From positions 558,001 to 622,000 of the forward strand of contig NZ_JACGWZ010000001.1 in NCBI RefSeq assembly GCF_014137975.1: DNA of 64,000 bases. The letters are read 5' to 3'. The translations under genes and the position numbers were made by a program. Shown here one piece after another: positions 15,738-25,095 of the stretch. Under the pieces are notes generated by a model that searched no databases, was not told the origin of the DNA, and saw only the letters and a list, made by a program, of their open reading frames with translations. How positions within the stretch are numbered: position 1 is the stretch's first letter; each line of letters starts with the position of its first letter. Source of the stretch: Halosaccharopolyspora lacisalsi (GTDB lineage Bacteria; Actinomycetota; Actinomycetes; Mycobacteriales; Pseudonocardiaceae).

Positions 15738-16607
15738 TCAGCCGTAGGTGATGTCCTCCGCGGTGTAGAGGCAGTGGGTGTCGTCCGGACCACTGCCGAT
15801 CTGCTCGGGCTCGCCCTCGGTGACGCCGCGGTACTTGCCGCAGATGGTGATCTCCCGCTCGGAGTCCCCGTGGACCGTGATCCCGGAGAGCCGGGCGGTG
15901 TCGCCGTAGTTGGTGTTGATGCCGACCAGGGCCTTGCCCGGCGCGTACACCGACACGTTGTTCAGCACGACGTTGCGCTGGTTCGACTCCGAGCAGTTGC
16001 CGCACGAGCGGTAGAGCTTGCCGAAGTCGGAGACGGCGAAGTCCTCGACCCGCACCGTTCCCGGGCCGTTGTGCTGGAAGACCTTGTCCTCCGCCTGGCG
16101 CGCCGCGCCGCCACTGATGGTCATGACAGCCTCGGAGGAGGAGGCGTCTGAGGTCGCCGCGTCCTCGCCGACGTCCTCCCACCACACGTTGCTGATCGTG
16201 CAGCTGCCGAGGCAGTGCACGCCGTCGGCCGCCGGAGCGCCGATGACGACGTTCCTCAGCGTCGCCCCGTCCTCCAGCGCGAACATCGCGGGCTGGCCCT
16301 CGTCCTGGCCGCTCCCACCGAGGTCGCCCGTGCCGTAGTAGCGGGTGAGCTCGCCGTCGAACGTGCCGCTCACCTCGATCGTCGAGTCGACGGCCCGCTC
16401 CCCGGTCGGCGTGGGGAAGTCGATGTCGGCAGCCCGTGGGGCGGGGGCCGGCGAAGGAGCTCGACCGTCGGAGGTCGTCGTCGCGGCCTGCGCCGGAGCG
16501 CTGACCACGGCCGCGATCACCGCGACCAGCAGAGACGACCGGGATGCCCACCGCAACGCACGTGAACGTGTGGTGCGCGTCCGCTTCGAGAGATGGTGTT
16601 GTTCCAT
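15738..16607 (-). CDS. Secreted pectate lyase, polysaccharide lyase family 3
   Basis: 289 aa. A long signal peptide (about 1-41, ending PAQA) and a Pro/Ala linker precede the PL3 beta-helix domain. Family landmarks are clear: DGVHCLGSCTISNVWWEDVGEDA, EDKVFQHNGPGTV, GKLYRSCGNC and GINTNYGDTARL. These include the conserved acidic calcium ligands and the Lys/Arg of the active site. It cleaves polygalacturonate by beta-elimination outside the cell. Two GGAA...TTCC inverted repeats sit directly upstream of its ribosome binding site (AAGGAAGGG), suggesting sugar-responsive control. Confidence 0.92.
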   Translation of the reverse strand: MEQHHLSKRTRTTRSRALRWASRSSLLVAVIAAVVSAPAQAATTTSDGRAPSPAPAPRAADIDFPTPTGERAVDSTIEVSGTFDGELTRYYGTGDLGGSGQDEGQPAMFALEDGATLRNVVIGAPAADGVHCLGSCTISNVWWEDVGEDAATSDASSSEAVMTISGGAARQAEDKVFQHNGPGTVRVEDFAVSDFGKLYRSCGNCSESNQRNVVLNNVSVYAPGKALVGINTNYGDTARLSGITVHGDSEREITICGKYRGVTEGEPEQIGSGPDDTHCLYTAEDITYG

Positions 16608-16617
16608 GATCCCTTCC

Positions 16618-16652
16618 TTGGAAAGCGTATTCCAACTGGGAAGAGGATTCCA
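16618..16652 (-). promoter_or_regulatory. Candidate LacI-type operators of the pectate lyase gene
   Basis: TTGGAAAGCGTATTCCAA at 16618-16635 has 6-bp matching arms and a central CG, as in LacI-family operators. A second, weaker site GGAAGAGGATTCC lies at 16640-16652, offset by two helical turns. Both lie just upstream of the ribosome binding site, where a bound repressor would block transcription. Confidence 0.45.
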
Positions 16653-16715
16653 CCACGGTGGGTCGAAGCGGCCAAGACCGCGAATGGGCGAATGCCGCTG
16701 GGCCTATTCCGCGCC

Positions 16716-17546
16716 TCAGCGCCGCGCCGTGCCCGGCCAGGCGAGGGTCACGAGTTCGCGGCCCGACGAGCCGAGGTCGGGTGGGTGCTCCGGGTCGATG
16801 CCCAGGTCGCGCAGGGCTCGGTCCACGTCCTGCCGGGCCGTGGGCGGCAGGCACAGTCGCCTGCGGGCGACCTCGACCAGGTCGGCGAAGTTCGCGTACT
16901 CCGGTTCCGGTGGCAGGGACCAGTGGTGCACTTCCGGCCGAATGTCGAGTTCGTCCAGCACGCCGCGGAAGTCGTCCACGCTCGGCCCGGTCGGGCGCTC
17001 GACGCCGTGGAAGCGCCGCCACAGCGGATTCAGCTCGGTCAGCGGGTGGCGCGGGGTCATCTCGACGATGACGCGGCTCCGGGCGCGCTCGGTCATGGCC
17101 GTGACGAAGGTGTCCACGTCGGCGACGTTGTAGGTCACGTTCCCGGCGAGGACGACATCGGACGTGCCCGCCTGCTCGGCGGACTCGGGCCACGAGCCGT
17201 GGACGGCGCGGGCCGGGACACCGAGGGCCTCGGCGCGGCGGACGAAGGCCGTCAGCAGTTCGTTGTCGGTGTCGACGGCGGTGACCTCGGTGACCTCCGC
17301 GCGTCCCACCAACGGCAGCGAGGTCGCGCCGGAGGCGGCACCGATGTCCAGCACGCTTCCCGGCGAGTCCAGTGCCCGCCGTGCGAGCTCGTGCGTGCTG
17401 CCGACCGGGTGGGTGATGTGCCGGTCGGCGCGGCGGGTGAAGACCTCGCGCGGGAGGACCCACGGTGAGTCGGTCGCGTTCTCGGCCACCGACTCCGGGA
17501 TCCGCCACTGCTCCAGTTGCCGCGCCCAGTTCCGCGAGTTCTCCAT
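16716..17546 (-). CDS. Class I SAM-dependent methyltransferase, substrate unknown
   Basis: 276 aa. The start is set by a strong site, GGAGGTGAG, 7 nt before ATG 17546; the frame stays open to a TTG at 17591, but that start lacks such a site. Motif I PGSVLDIGAASGATSLPLVG is at about residues 74-93, with acidic motif II VTAVDTDNELL and motif post-I VVLAGNVTYNVADV. It looks like a small-molecule methyltransferase. No biosynthetic cluster is adjacent. Divergent from the sugar porter gene. Confidence 0.75.
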   Translation of the reverse strand: MENSRNWARQLEQWRIPESVAENATDSPWVLPREVFTRRADRHITHPVGSTHELARRALDSPGSVLDIGAASGATSLPLVGRAEVTEVTAVDTDNELLTAFVRRAEALGVPARAVHGSWPESAEQAGTSDVVLAGNVTYNVADVDTFVTAMTERARSRVIVEMTPRHPLTELNPLWRRFHGVERPTGPSVDDFRGVLDELDIRPEVHHWSLPPEPEYANFADLVEVARRRLCLPPTARQDVDRALRDLGIDPEHPPDLGSSGRELVTLAWPGTARR

Positions 17547-17665
17547 CGCGCCACTCACCTCCACGCCCGAATCGGTACCGACATTCGCCAATCACTCTCC
17601 CCGGTGACCGCATGAGCGGCAAATCTGGGGCGCGGGCCCGGTAGCTGCTGACGTAAGGGCTTGCG

Positions 17666-17675
17666 TAAGCGCTTA
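17666..17675 (+). promoter_or_regulatory. Candidate LacI-type operator upstream of the sugar porter
   Basis: TAAGCGCTTA is a perfect palindrome with a central CG, within GCGTAAGCGCTTAAC. A half-similar GTAAGGGCTTGC lies 13 bp upstream (from 17653). It sits in the divergent gap about 90 bp before the porter gene. No LacI-family gene is in the window. Confidence 0.4.
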
Positions 17676-17764
17676 ACCGAAGTCTAACGTCTCGGCAACC
17701 CACGGCAGGTCGATGAGCTGCCCCAACGTGGGGTCGATGACGCAGCGAGGAAGGCGGACAGGTC

Positions 17765-19155
17765 ATGGACACGGCACAGCGGGAGGGGCCCGGCCCGCCG
17801 TCCGGCGGTCGCTCCGTCGTGGTCGGCGCGTCGGCCATCGCAGCTCTCGGAGGGCTGCTGTTCGGTTACGACACCGGTGTCATCTCCGCCGCCCTGCTCT
17901 ACATCGGACCCGATTTCGGCCTCTCCGACGCGATGAAGCAGGTCGTCGTCGCCTCGCTGCTGCTCGGCGCCATCGCCGGTGCCGCCAGCGGCGGAGTGGT
18001 GGTCGACCGGCTCGGGCGCAAGCGCGCGCTGCTGGTGGCCTCGCTGGTGTTCACCGTCGGCGCGCTGTTGTCGGCGGCGGCCACCGGTGCCGTGTACCTG
18101 GTCGTGGCCAGGGTGCTGCTGGGCATCGCCATCGGAGCCAGCTCACTGGTGGTGCCGACCTACATCGCCGAGATCGCCCCGCCCGCGCTGCGGGGCCGGC
18201 TGGTCTCGATGAACCAGCTCATGATCACCATCGGCATCTTCACGTCCTACCTGGTCGGGTACGCCTTCGCCGACGCCGGAGCCTGGCGGTGGATGCTCGG
18301 CCTGGCGTGCGTGCCGTCGATCGCGATGTTCGTCGGCCTGCTGAAGCTGGACGAGAGCCCGCGCTGGCTGCTCGCGCACGACCGCGTCGATCAGGCCCGC
18401 GCCGTGCTGCGCCGGACCCGCTCCGCCGACGAGGTCGAGGACGAGATCGCCGAGATGTCGACGGCGATGCGGGAGGAGAGCAAGTTCTCCTACCGCGACC
18501 TGTTCCGCCCGCGGCTGCGCCCGGCCGTTCTGCTGGGCGTCGCGGTGGCGGCCACCAACCAGCTCGTCGGCGTCAACGCGGTGATCTACTACGCGCCGAC
18601 CATCCTCAAGCAGGCCGGGCTGGGCGACTCGGCCTCCATCCTGTCCTCGGTCGGCATCGGCGCCGTCAACATGATCTTCACGGTCATCGCGCTGCTGCTC
18701 GTCGACAGGGTGGGGCGCCGACCGCTGCTCATCGGCGGGACCGGAGTGGTCATCGCCGTCCTGTTCGGACTCGGCGCGCTGTACCTGCTGCCCAGCCTGC
18801 AGGGATTGGGGATGCTGCTGACGATCGGGCTGATGCTCTACGAGGCCGCCTTCGCCGCCAGCCTCGGCATCGCCATCTGGCTCATCAACAGCGAGGTGTT
18901 CCCGACGGCGGTGCGCGGCAAGGCCGCCAGCGTGGGGACCATGACGCACTGGGTGCTCAACTTCTTCATCTCGATCTCGGTGCTGAGCATCATCAACACC
19001 CTGACCGCGACCGGACTGTTCTGGATCTACGGCGTGCTCGGCGTCTGCGGGCTCGTCTTCCTGTACCGCAACCTGCCCGAGACGAAGGGCCGTAGCCTGG
19101 AGGACATCGAGATGTCCCTGCGCGGTGCGCGCGGCCGGCAGTCACAGGAGGACGA

Positions 19156-19159
<4 letters not shown>
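17765..19159 (+). CDS. Sugar porter of the MFS, XylE/GLUT type
   Basis: 464 aa, 12 predicted membrane helices. Sugar-porter landmarks are present: GYDTGVISAALLYI (helix 1), DRLGRKRAL, ESPRWLL (loop 6-7), NQLVGVNAVIYYAPTI, DRVGRRPLL, NSEVFPTAVRGKA and PETKGRSLEDIE at the C-terminus. It should import a monosaccharide or polyol with protons. The ATG is preceded by AGGAAGG. The downstream kinase gene overlaps its stop (GTGA), so uptake and phosphorylation are probably coupled. The substrate is not readable from sequence. Confidence 0.92.
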
Positions 19160-19783
<624 letters not shown>

Positions 19784-19806
<23 letters not shown>

Positions 19807-19966
19807 TCGGTGCCGACGCGGGATGCAGATCTCGCGGTATCCCTCCGAGCACCCGATGCCCGGTCGACGGTCGTAGCTCGCAGGGATGCAGGCGCAGCAC
19901 GCCGCGCACCCCGACGACGAAGGTGTCCGGGGCGATCGGCTCTTCCGCTGACATCACGGTCGGCAT
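19784..19966 (-). CDS. Possible small protein, weakly supported
   Basis: 60 aa frame (MPTVMSAEEPIAPDTFVVGV...). It is co-directional with, and 40 bp downstream of, the zinc-ribbon gene at 20007, and its end overlaps the end of the kinase gene by 23 bp. No clear ribosome binding site and no recognised family. The middle (DTFVVGVRGVLRLHP) reads like real protein, but the C-terminus is Pro/Arg-rich as in shadow frames. Confidence 0.25.
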
Positions 19967-20006
19967 GATAGGCGGACCGGGTGGGGGACCGGCCGGCCTG
20001 TGGTTC

Positions 20007-20198
20007 CTAACGCAGGTCGAGTTCGGCGCGGACGTCGTCGGGGATGCGTCCCGTGTGGTCGATGGGAGTCCACGGCTCGCTGCGAATCCACTGTGAACCG
20101 CACCCCCGGCAGGCCAGCAGGGGCAGTCCGCCGAGGTCGGTGGGAGTGCGGTGCCAGGAGCACAGCGACCGGCAGGCGTGGACGGCGAGTTCGGGCAT
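20007..20198 (-). CDS. Small zinc-ribbon-like protein
   Basis: 63 aa, family not named. Cysteines in HACRSLCSWH and LACRGCGSQW give two possible zinc knuckles; WIRSEPWTPIDHTGRIPDDVRAELDLR is a plausible folded end. Its ATG overlaps the stop of the upstream gene (TGATG), so the pair are translationally coupled. Inference: a small cytoplasmic zinc protein, perhaps nucleic-acid or protein binding. Confidence 0.6.
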   Translation of the reverse strand: MPELAVHACRSLCSWHRTPTDLGGLPLLACRGCGSQWIRSEPWTPIDHTGRIPDDVRAELDLR

Positions 20199-20770
20199 CA
20201 GCGACCCGACCGCGTGGTGGACGACGAGGTGTCGGAGTCCGACGAGGTCGGTTCCTCGGTGGTCGTGGGCGTCGAGCTCGACGTCGGCGGTTCCGTCGAT
20301 GTCGACGGCGGTGACGTGGGCGTCGGTGGTGTGGAGTCCTGGGAGGTGGTCGGCGTATCCGGCGGCGGTGGCGGCTCCGGCGGACGTGGCCGCGTCGCCG
20401 TACCGGTCGACTCCGGTGGCGACGACGACCGCTCGTGGTCGTCCTCGGAGCTCGTCGATGTCGTCGACGAGGTCGTGGTGGTCGACTCGTCACTCGTGCT
20501 CGGCCCGGTGGATTCGGACGACGACCGCGGGCCGCTCGACTCCGGCGGGGGCAGCACGGGGGGAGCGGATCCGGACACCGGCGTGCTCGTACTGGTGGAG
20601 ACACCGGGTGCGTGGATCGTCATGTTCGGCCCGGCGGCCTGGTACTGGCTGCTGCCGAGGACCATCGCGGCGACGGTGGCGAAGCCCGTCGCGACCACCA
20701 TCCCCGCCCCCGCCAGGACGACCAGTCGCCAGGACTGGGCGTCGGTGTCTTCCTGCGGCATCGCGTCCAT
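20198..20770 (-). CDS. Membrane-anchored Ser/Thr/Pro-rich protein
   Basis: 190 aa from ATG 20770. A short N-terminus (MDAMPQEDTDAQSWR) precedes one membrane helix (about 16-38, LVVLAGAGMVVATGFATVAAMVL). About 150 residues of Ser, Thr, Pro and Glu follow with no globular domain. This is the architecture of a wall-spanning or O-glycosylated stalk. The frame is open upstream, but that part is only a shadow of acyP. It is the first gene of a pair with the zinc-ribbon protein. No function can be assigned; the ST/P stretch would suit O-mannosylation. Confidence 0.65.
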   Translation of the reverse strand: MDAMPQEDTDAQSWRLVVLAGAGMVVATGFATVAAMVLGSSQYQAAGPNMTIHAPGVSTSTSTPVSGSAPPVLPPPESSGPRSSSESTGPSTSDESTTTTSSTTSTSSEDDHERSSSPPESTGTATRPRPPEPPPPPDTPTTSQDSTPPTPTSPPSTSTEPPTSSSTPTTTEEPTSSDSDTSSSTTRSGR

Positions 20771-20845
20771 GGGCGTCCACTCGGTCGGGTTTCTGGGCCG
20801 GACTCGTCCTGAGGACGGCTCGGGCAGTGCGGCATCATACCGGGT

Positions 20846-21130
20846 GTGACGGAAACGGATTCGATTCGACTGACCGCGTGGGTGCACGGGCGCGTGCAAG
20901 GAGTGGGTTTCCGCTGGTGGACCCGTTCGCGAGCACTGGAGCTCGACCTGGTCGGCAGTGCGGCCAACCGGCCGGGCAACCGCGTCGAGGTGATCGCCGA
21001 GGGGCCCCGGAGCAGCTGCGAGCAACTCCTGGAGTCGCTGCGTTCGGGGGACGCGCCGGGAGAGGTGGACCACGTCGCCGAACAGTGGTCGCAACCGCGC
21101 GGTAACCTCACGGATTTCGTGGAACGCTGA
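20846..21130 (+). CDS. acyP: Acylphosphatase
   Basis: 94 aa, normal size. It hydrolyses acyl phosphates. The signature GRVQGVGFRWW holds catalytic Arg23, and Asn41 (in SAANRPGN) is the other catalytic residue. GTG start. It lies directly upstream of smc, as in mycobacteria. Confidence 0.94.
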   Translation: MTETDSIRLTAWVHGRVQGVGFRWWTRSRALELDLVGSAANRPGNRVEVIAEGPRSSCEQLLESLRSGDAPGEVDHVAEQWSQPRGNLTDFVER

Positions 21131-21169
21131 ACCGAGCGTGGTCGTGCGAGGTCACGGCCGCGCTTCACG

Positions 21170-21175
21170 TAAGCT
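21170..21175 (+). promoter_or_regulatory. Candidate -10 element of smc
   Basis: TAAGCT lies 61 nt before the smc GTG, between acyP and smc. No clear -35 was found. Confidence 0.3.
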
Positions 21176-21236
21176 TTCCCGAACGGCGGTTACGCCGTGT
21201 GGAGTACTCACCTCGCGGGAAGGTCGCCGACACGCC

Positions 21237-24200
21237 GTGTACTTGAAGAGCCTGACGCTCAAGGGATTCAAGTCCTTCGTCTCGACCACGACGCTGCGGT
21301 TCGAGCCGGGAATCACCTGCGTGGTCGGGCCGAACGGTTCGGGCAAGTCCAACGTCCTCGACGCGCTGACCTGGGTGATGGGCGAGCAGGGCGCGAAGGC
21401 CCTGCGCGGCGGCAAGATGGAGGACGTCATCTTCGCCGGCACCTCCGGGCGCGCCCCGCTGGGTCGCGCCGAGGTCACCCTGACCATCGACAACGCCGAC
21501 GGCGTGCTGCCCATCGACTACACCGAGGTCTCGATCACCCGGCGGATGTTCCGCGACGGCGCCAGCGAGTACGAGCTCAACGGTTCCTCGTGCCGGTTGC
21601 GCGACGTCCAGGAGCTGCTGTCGGACTCCGGCATCGGCCGCGAGATGCACGTCATCGTCGGTCAGGGACAGCTCTCCACCATCCTGCAGGCCAAACCCGA
21701 GGAGCACCGCAAGCTCATCGAGGAGGCCGCCGGGGTGCTCAAGCATCGCAAGCGCAAGGAGAAGGCCCTGCGCAAGCTCGACGCGATGCAGGCGAACCTG
21801 ACCCGGCTGACCGACCTGACCAGCGAGCTGCGCAGGCAGCTCAAACCGCTGGGCAAGCAGGCCGAGATCGCCCGCAAGGCCCAGTCGGTGCAGGCCGAAC
21901 TCCGCGACGCCCGGCTGCGCCTGATCGCCGACGAGCTGGTCACGGCCCGGTCCGAGCTGGCCCGCGACGAGGCCCAGCAGGAATCCGCGCGCGCCCGGCG
22001 CGCCGAGGTCGAGCGCGACCTCCAGCACGCCCAGAACGAGGAGAAGACCCTCCAGGAGCAGGTCTCGGCCGACGCCCCGAAACTCGCTCGCGCCCAGGAC
22101 ACCTGGTACCGCCTCTCGGCGCTCGAGGAGCGCCTGCGCGGCACGTCGCGGCTGGCCGCCGAGCGGTACAAGCACCTCACCGCTCCCGCCGAGGAGCACC
22201 GCGGGGAACGCGACCCGGAGGAGATGGAGCTCGAGGCCGAGGAGGTCGCCGAACGGGAGGAGACCCTCCAGGAGGAGGCGCAGCGGGCGCAGGACGCGCT
22301 GTCGGAGGTGGTGCGGCGCCGCTCCGAGCTGGAGTCGGCGGCTCAGGAGGCCGAGCGGGCGCACATGGCCGCCGTCCGGGCCATCGCCGACCGCAGGGAG
22401 GGCATGGCCCGGCTGTCCGGCCAGGTCGAGTCCATGCGCAGCAAGGTCAGCGCGACCGACGAGGAACTCGAGCGGTTCTCCGGGTCGCTGACCGAAGCCA
22501 CCGAACGGGCTCGGGTCGCCCAGCAGGCTTACGACGAGGCCGCGGTCGAGGGCGGCGACGGCGACACCGACGAATCGCAGCTGCGAGAGCGCCACGACCA
22601 TGCCGCGCAGGAGCGCGACACCGCCCGCGAACGAGTGGACGAGCTCGTGCGGGCCGAGCGGTCCACCGAACAGGAGATCGCCTCCTGGACGGCTCGGGTG
22701 GAGGCGCTGTCGATGGGACTGCGCCGCAAGGACGGCGCCGCCGCGCTGTTGGCGGCCGGTGAGCGCGTGTCCGGTCTGCTCGGTTCGGTCTCCGACCTGC
22801 TCACCGTCGAACCGGGCGCGGAGGCGGCACTGGCCACGGCACTCGGTGCTGTGGCCGACGCCGTGGCCGTGAGCGGTGTCGACGACGCCGTGGAGGCGTT
22901 GGAGGTGCTCAAGACCGACGACGCCGGCCAGGCCGGCGTGCTGGTCGGGGAGGCGGCACCGACCGACCGGGAGCAGTGGCCGGAGCTGGAACGGGGCGCG
23001 CGGTGGGCGGTCGACCTCGTGCACGTGCCCGAGTCGTTGCAGGCGGCCGTGACCCGGGCGCTGGATCGGGTGGCGGTCGTCGACGGGCTGGCCGAGGCGC
23101 GGACGCTGGTCCGGCGTCATCCCGAGGTGTGCGCCGTGACCGGGGAGGGCGACGTCCTCGGGGGACACTGGGCCACCGGCGGGTCCGGCCAGGCGCAGAG
23201 CCTCATCGAAGTGCGCGCGGCCGTCGACGAGGCCGAGCAGGAGCTCACCGCCGCTCGCAGGCGTTTGGAGCACCACTCGGCGGCCCTGGAGGGCGCACGA
23301 GCCGAGCAGCGGGCTCGCGAGGAGGAGGTGCGCGCGGCACAGGAGCGAATCAACGAGGCCAAGGTCGCGCGGGCGCGCAGTTCCGAGCGCCTGTCCAGTC
23401 TGGAGCAGGCGGCCCGTTCCGCCTCCGACGAGGTCGACCGCCTGCACCAGCAGCGGAGTTCGGTGGAGCAGTCCCGGCAGGAGGCGTCGACCCGGCTGGC
23501 CGAGCTGGAGGAGCGGCTGGAGGTCATCCAGGACGACCAGCAGGACCAGGACGAGCCCGACACGACCGAGCGGGACCGTCTCAACGAGGAGCTCTCCGGC
23601 CTGCGCCAGGAGGAGATGGACGCCCGGCTCGGGGTGCGCACGGCCGAGGAGCGGGCGCGGGCGGTGCAGGGCAAGGCCGAGCAACTGCGCCGGGCCGCCC
23701 AGCAGGAGCGCGAGGTCCGGGCCCGGGCCGAGGCGGCGCGCAGGGCCCGGCAGCACGGAGCGCGGGTGGCCGAGGTGGTCGTCAACGGCTGCGATACGGC
23801 ACTGGAACGCATCGCTTCTTCGCTGCGCGCGGCCACCGAGGAGCGGGACACCGTGCAGGCGCAGCAGAGCGAGCACCAGCAGGCGCTCGACTCGATGCGC
23901 AACCGCGTCCGGGAACTGTCAGGTGAGCTGGAGAAGCTCACCGACGCCGTGCACCGCGACGAGGTCGTGCGCGCCGAGCAGCGGCTGCGCATCGAGCAGC
24001 TCGAAAACAAGATCATCGAGGACTTCGGGGTCGGACTCGACGATCTGCTCGACGAGTACGGCCCGACCGTGCCGGTTCCGCCGAGCCCGGCCGAGATGGC
24101 CGAGTACGAGGCGGCTAAGGAGCGCGGCGAGCAGGTCAGCGAACCGCCCTCGATGCCCTTCGACCGCGACACCCAGCAGCGGCGCGCCGACCGGGCGGAG

Positions 24201-24959
24201 AAGGACCTGGCGAAGCTGGGCAAGGTCAACCCGCTGGCCCTGGAGGAGTACGCCGCGCTGGAGGAGCGCTACAAGTACCTGTCCGGTCAGCTGGAGGACC
24301 TCAAGGCCACCCGCAGGGACCTGCTCGACGTGGTCAAGGAGGTCGACGAGAAGATCCTGGAGGTCTTCTCGTCCGCCTTCGATGACGTGGCCGCAGAGTT
24401 CCGCGAGGTCTTCGGGGTGTTGTTCCCCGGCGGCGAGGGACGGCTGGTGCTCACCGACCCCGAGGACATGCTCACCACCGGTGTGGAGGTCGAGGCGCGC
24501 CCGCCCGGCAAGAAGGTCAAGCGGCTCTCACTGCTGTCGGGCGGGGAGAAGTCGCTGACGGCGGTGGCGATGCTGGTGGCGATCTTCCGGGCGCGGCCCT
24601 CGCCGTTCTACGTGCTCGACGAGGTCGAGGCGGCCCTGGACGACACCAACCTGCGGCGGCTGATCGGGCTGCTGGACCAGCTGCGCAAGACCTCGCAGCT
24701 GCTCATCATCACCCACCAGAAGCCCACCATGGAGATCGCCGACGCGCTCTACGGCGTGAGCATGCGTGGCGACGGGATCACCACGGTGATCTCCCAGCGC
24801 CTCGGTTCGCGCGCCCGACCCGTCGAGAACGTCGAGGCCGTCGAAGGCTCTCCGGGCTCCGAGACCTCCGAGACCTCCGAGACCTCCGAGACCTCCGAGG
24901 AACGGAATGCGTCCCCGGAGACCCCGGAGCAGGCGCCCCCGGAGTCCGAGGAGGTCTGA
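21237..24959 (+). CDS. smc: Chromosome segregation ATPase SMC
   Basis: 1240 aa. Walker A GPNGSGKSNVLDAL is at 31-44; a long coiled coil follows, then the hinge (about 510-680), the return coil, the signature LSLLSGGEKSLTAVAML and Walker B YVLDEVEAALDDTN. It forms the condensin ring that organises the chromosome. GTG 21237 gives the conserved start YLKSLTLKGFKSF; the open frame upstream is not conserved. The last 60 residues are an acidic Ser/Glu/Thr tail with four exact 9-bp repeats GAGACCTCC at 24861-24896 (SETSETSETSETSE), probably variable in length between strains. Confidence 0.95.
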   Translation: MYLKSLTLKGFKSFVSTTTLRFEPGITCVVGPNGSGKSNVLDALTWVMGEQGAKALRGGKMEDVIFAGTSGRAPLGRAEVTLTIDNADGVLPIDYTEVSITRRMFRDGASEYELNGSSCRLRDVQELLSDSGIGREMHVIVGQGQLSTILQAKPEEHRKLIEEAAGVLKHRKRKEKALRKLDAMQANLTRLTDLTSELRRQLKPLGKQAEIARKAQSVQAELRDARLRLIADELVTARSELARDEAQQESARARRAEVERDLQHAQNEEKTLQEQVSADAPKLARAQDTWYRLSALEERLRGTSRLAAERYKHLTAPAEEHRGERDPEEMELEAEEVAEREETLQEEAQRAQDALSEVVRRRSELESAAQEAERAHMAAVRAIADRREGMARLSGQVESMRSKVSATDEELERFSGSLTEATERARVAQQAYDEAAVEGGDGDTDESQLRERHDHAAQERDTARERVDELVRAERSTEQEIASWTARVEALSMGLRRKDGAAALLAAGERVSGLLGSVSDLLTVEPGAEAALATALGAVADAVAVSGVDDAVEALEVLKTDDAGQAGVLVGEAAPTDREQWPELERGARWAVDLVHVPESLQAAVTRALDRVAVVDGLAEARTLVRRHPEVCAVTGEGDVLGGHWATGGSGQAQSLIEVRAAVDEAEQELTAARRRLEHHSAALEGARAEQRAREEEVRAAQERINEAKVARARSSERLSSLEQAARSASDEVDRLHQQRSSVEQSRQEASTRLAELEERLEVIQDDQQDQDEPDTTERDRLNEELSGLRQEEMDARLGVRTAEERARAVQGKAEQLRRAAQQEREVRARAEAARRARQHGARVAEVVVNGCDTALERIASSLRAATEERDTVQAQQSEHQQALDSMRNRVRELSGELEKLTDAVHRDEVVRAEQRLRIEQLENKIIEDFGVGLDDLLDEYGPTVPVPPSPAEMAEYEAAKERGEQVSEPPSMPFDRDTQQRRADRAEKDLAKLGKVNPLALEEYAALEERYKYLSGQLEDLKATRRDLLDVVKEVDEKILEVFSSAFDDVAAEFREVFGVLFPGGEGRLVLTDPEDMLTTGVEVEARPPGKKVKRLSLLSGGEKSLTAVAMLVAIFRARPSPFYVLDEVEAALDDTNLRRLIGLLDQLRKTSQLLIITHQKPTMEIADALYGVSMRGDGITTVISQRLGSRARPVENVEAVEGSPGSETSETSETSETSEERNASPETPEQAPPESEEV

Positions 24960-24970
24960 CCGGAGCGAGC

Positions 24971-25008
24971 GGGGGTTTCCCGGTTTCGCGCGAAACCGGG
25001 AAACCCCC
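24971..25008. repeat. Perfect 38-bp palindrome with GGTTTCGCGCGAAACC core
   Basis: Every base from 24971 to 25008 pairs symmetrically about 24989.5. The centre is the 16-bp core shared with 12060, 12084 and 15503, and the arms add GGGGGTTTCCC and its complement. It lies 12 nt after the smc stop, between convergent smc and the symporter gene. As RNA either strand would fold into a 17-bp stem with a 4-nt loop. Best explained as a bidirectional terminator. Confidence 0.7.
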
Positions 25009-25095
25009 TGTGCCGTGGTCGAGGTTTGCGCTCGCTGTGGCCGTCGCCTCGTGTCTGGCTTCCCGCCTCGAGGCCATTGTCGGGTGCCTCGGAGG

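Noticed and set aside
15151-17838. 895-codon reverse frame spanning the pectate lyase and methyltransferase
   Set aside because: It is out of frame with both real genes and is low-complexity Arg/Gly sequence.
21165-23876. 900-codon reverse frame opposite smc
   Set aside because: Composition is a Leu/Gly/Arg-rich shadow of the SMC coiled coil; smc has complete motifs on the other strand.
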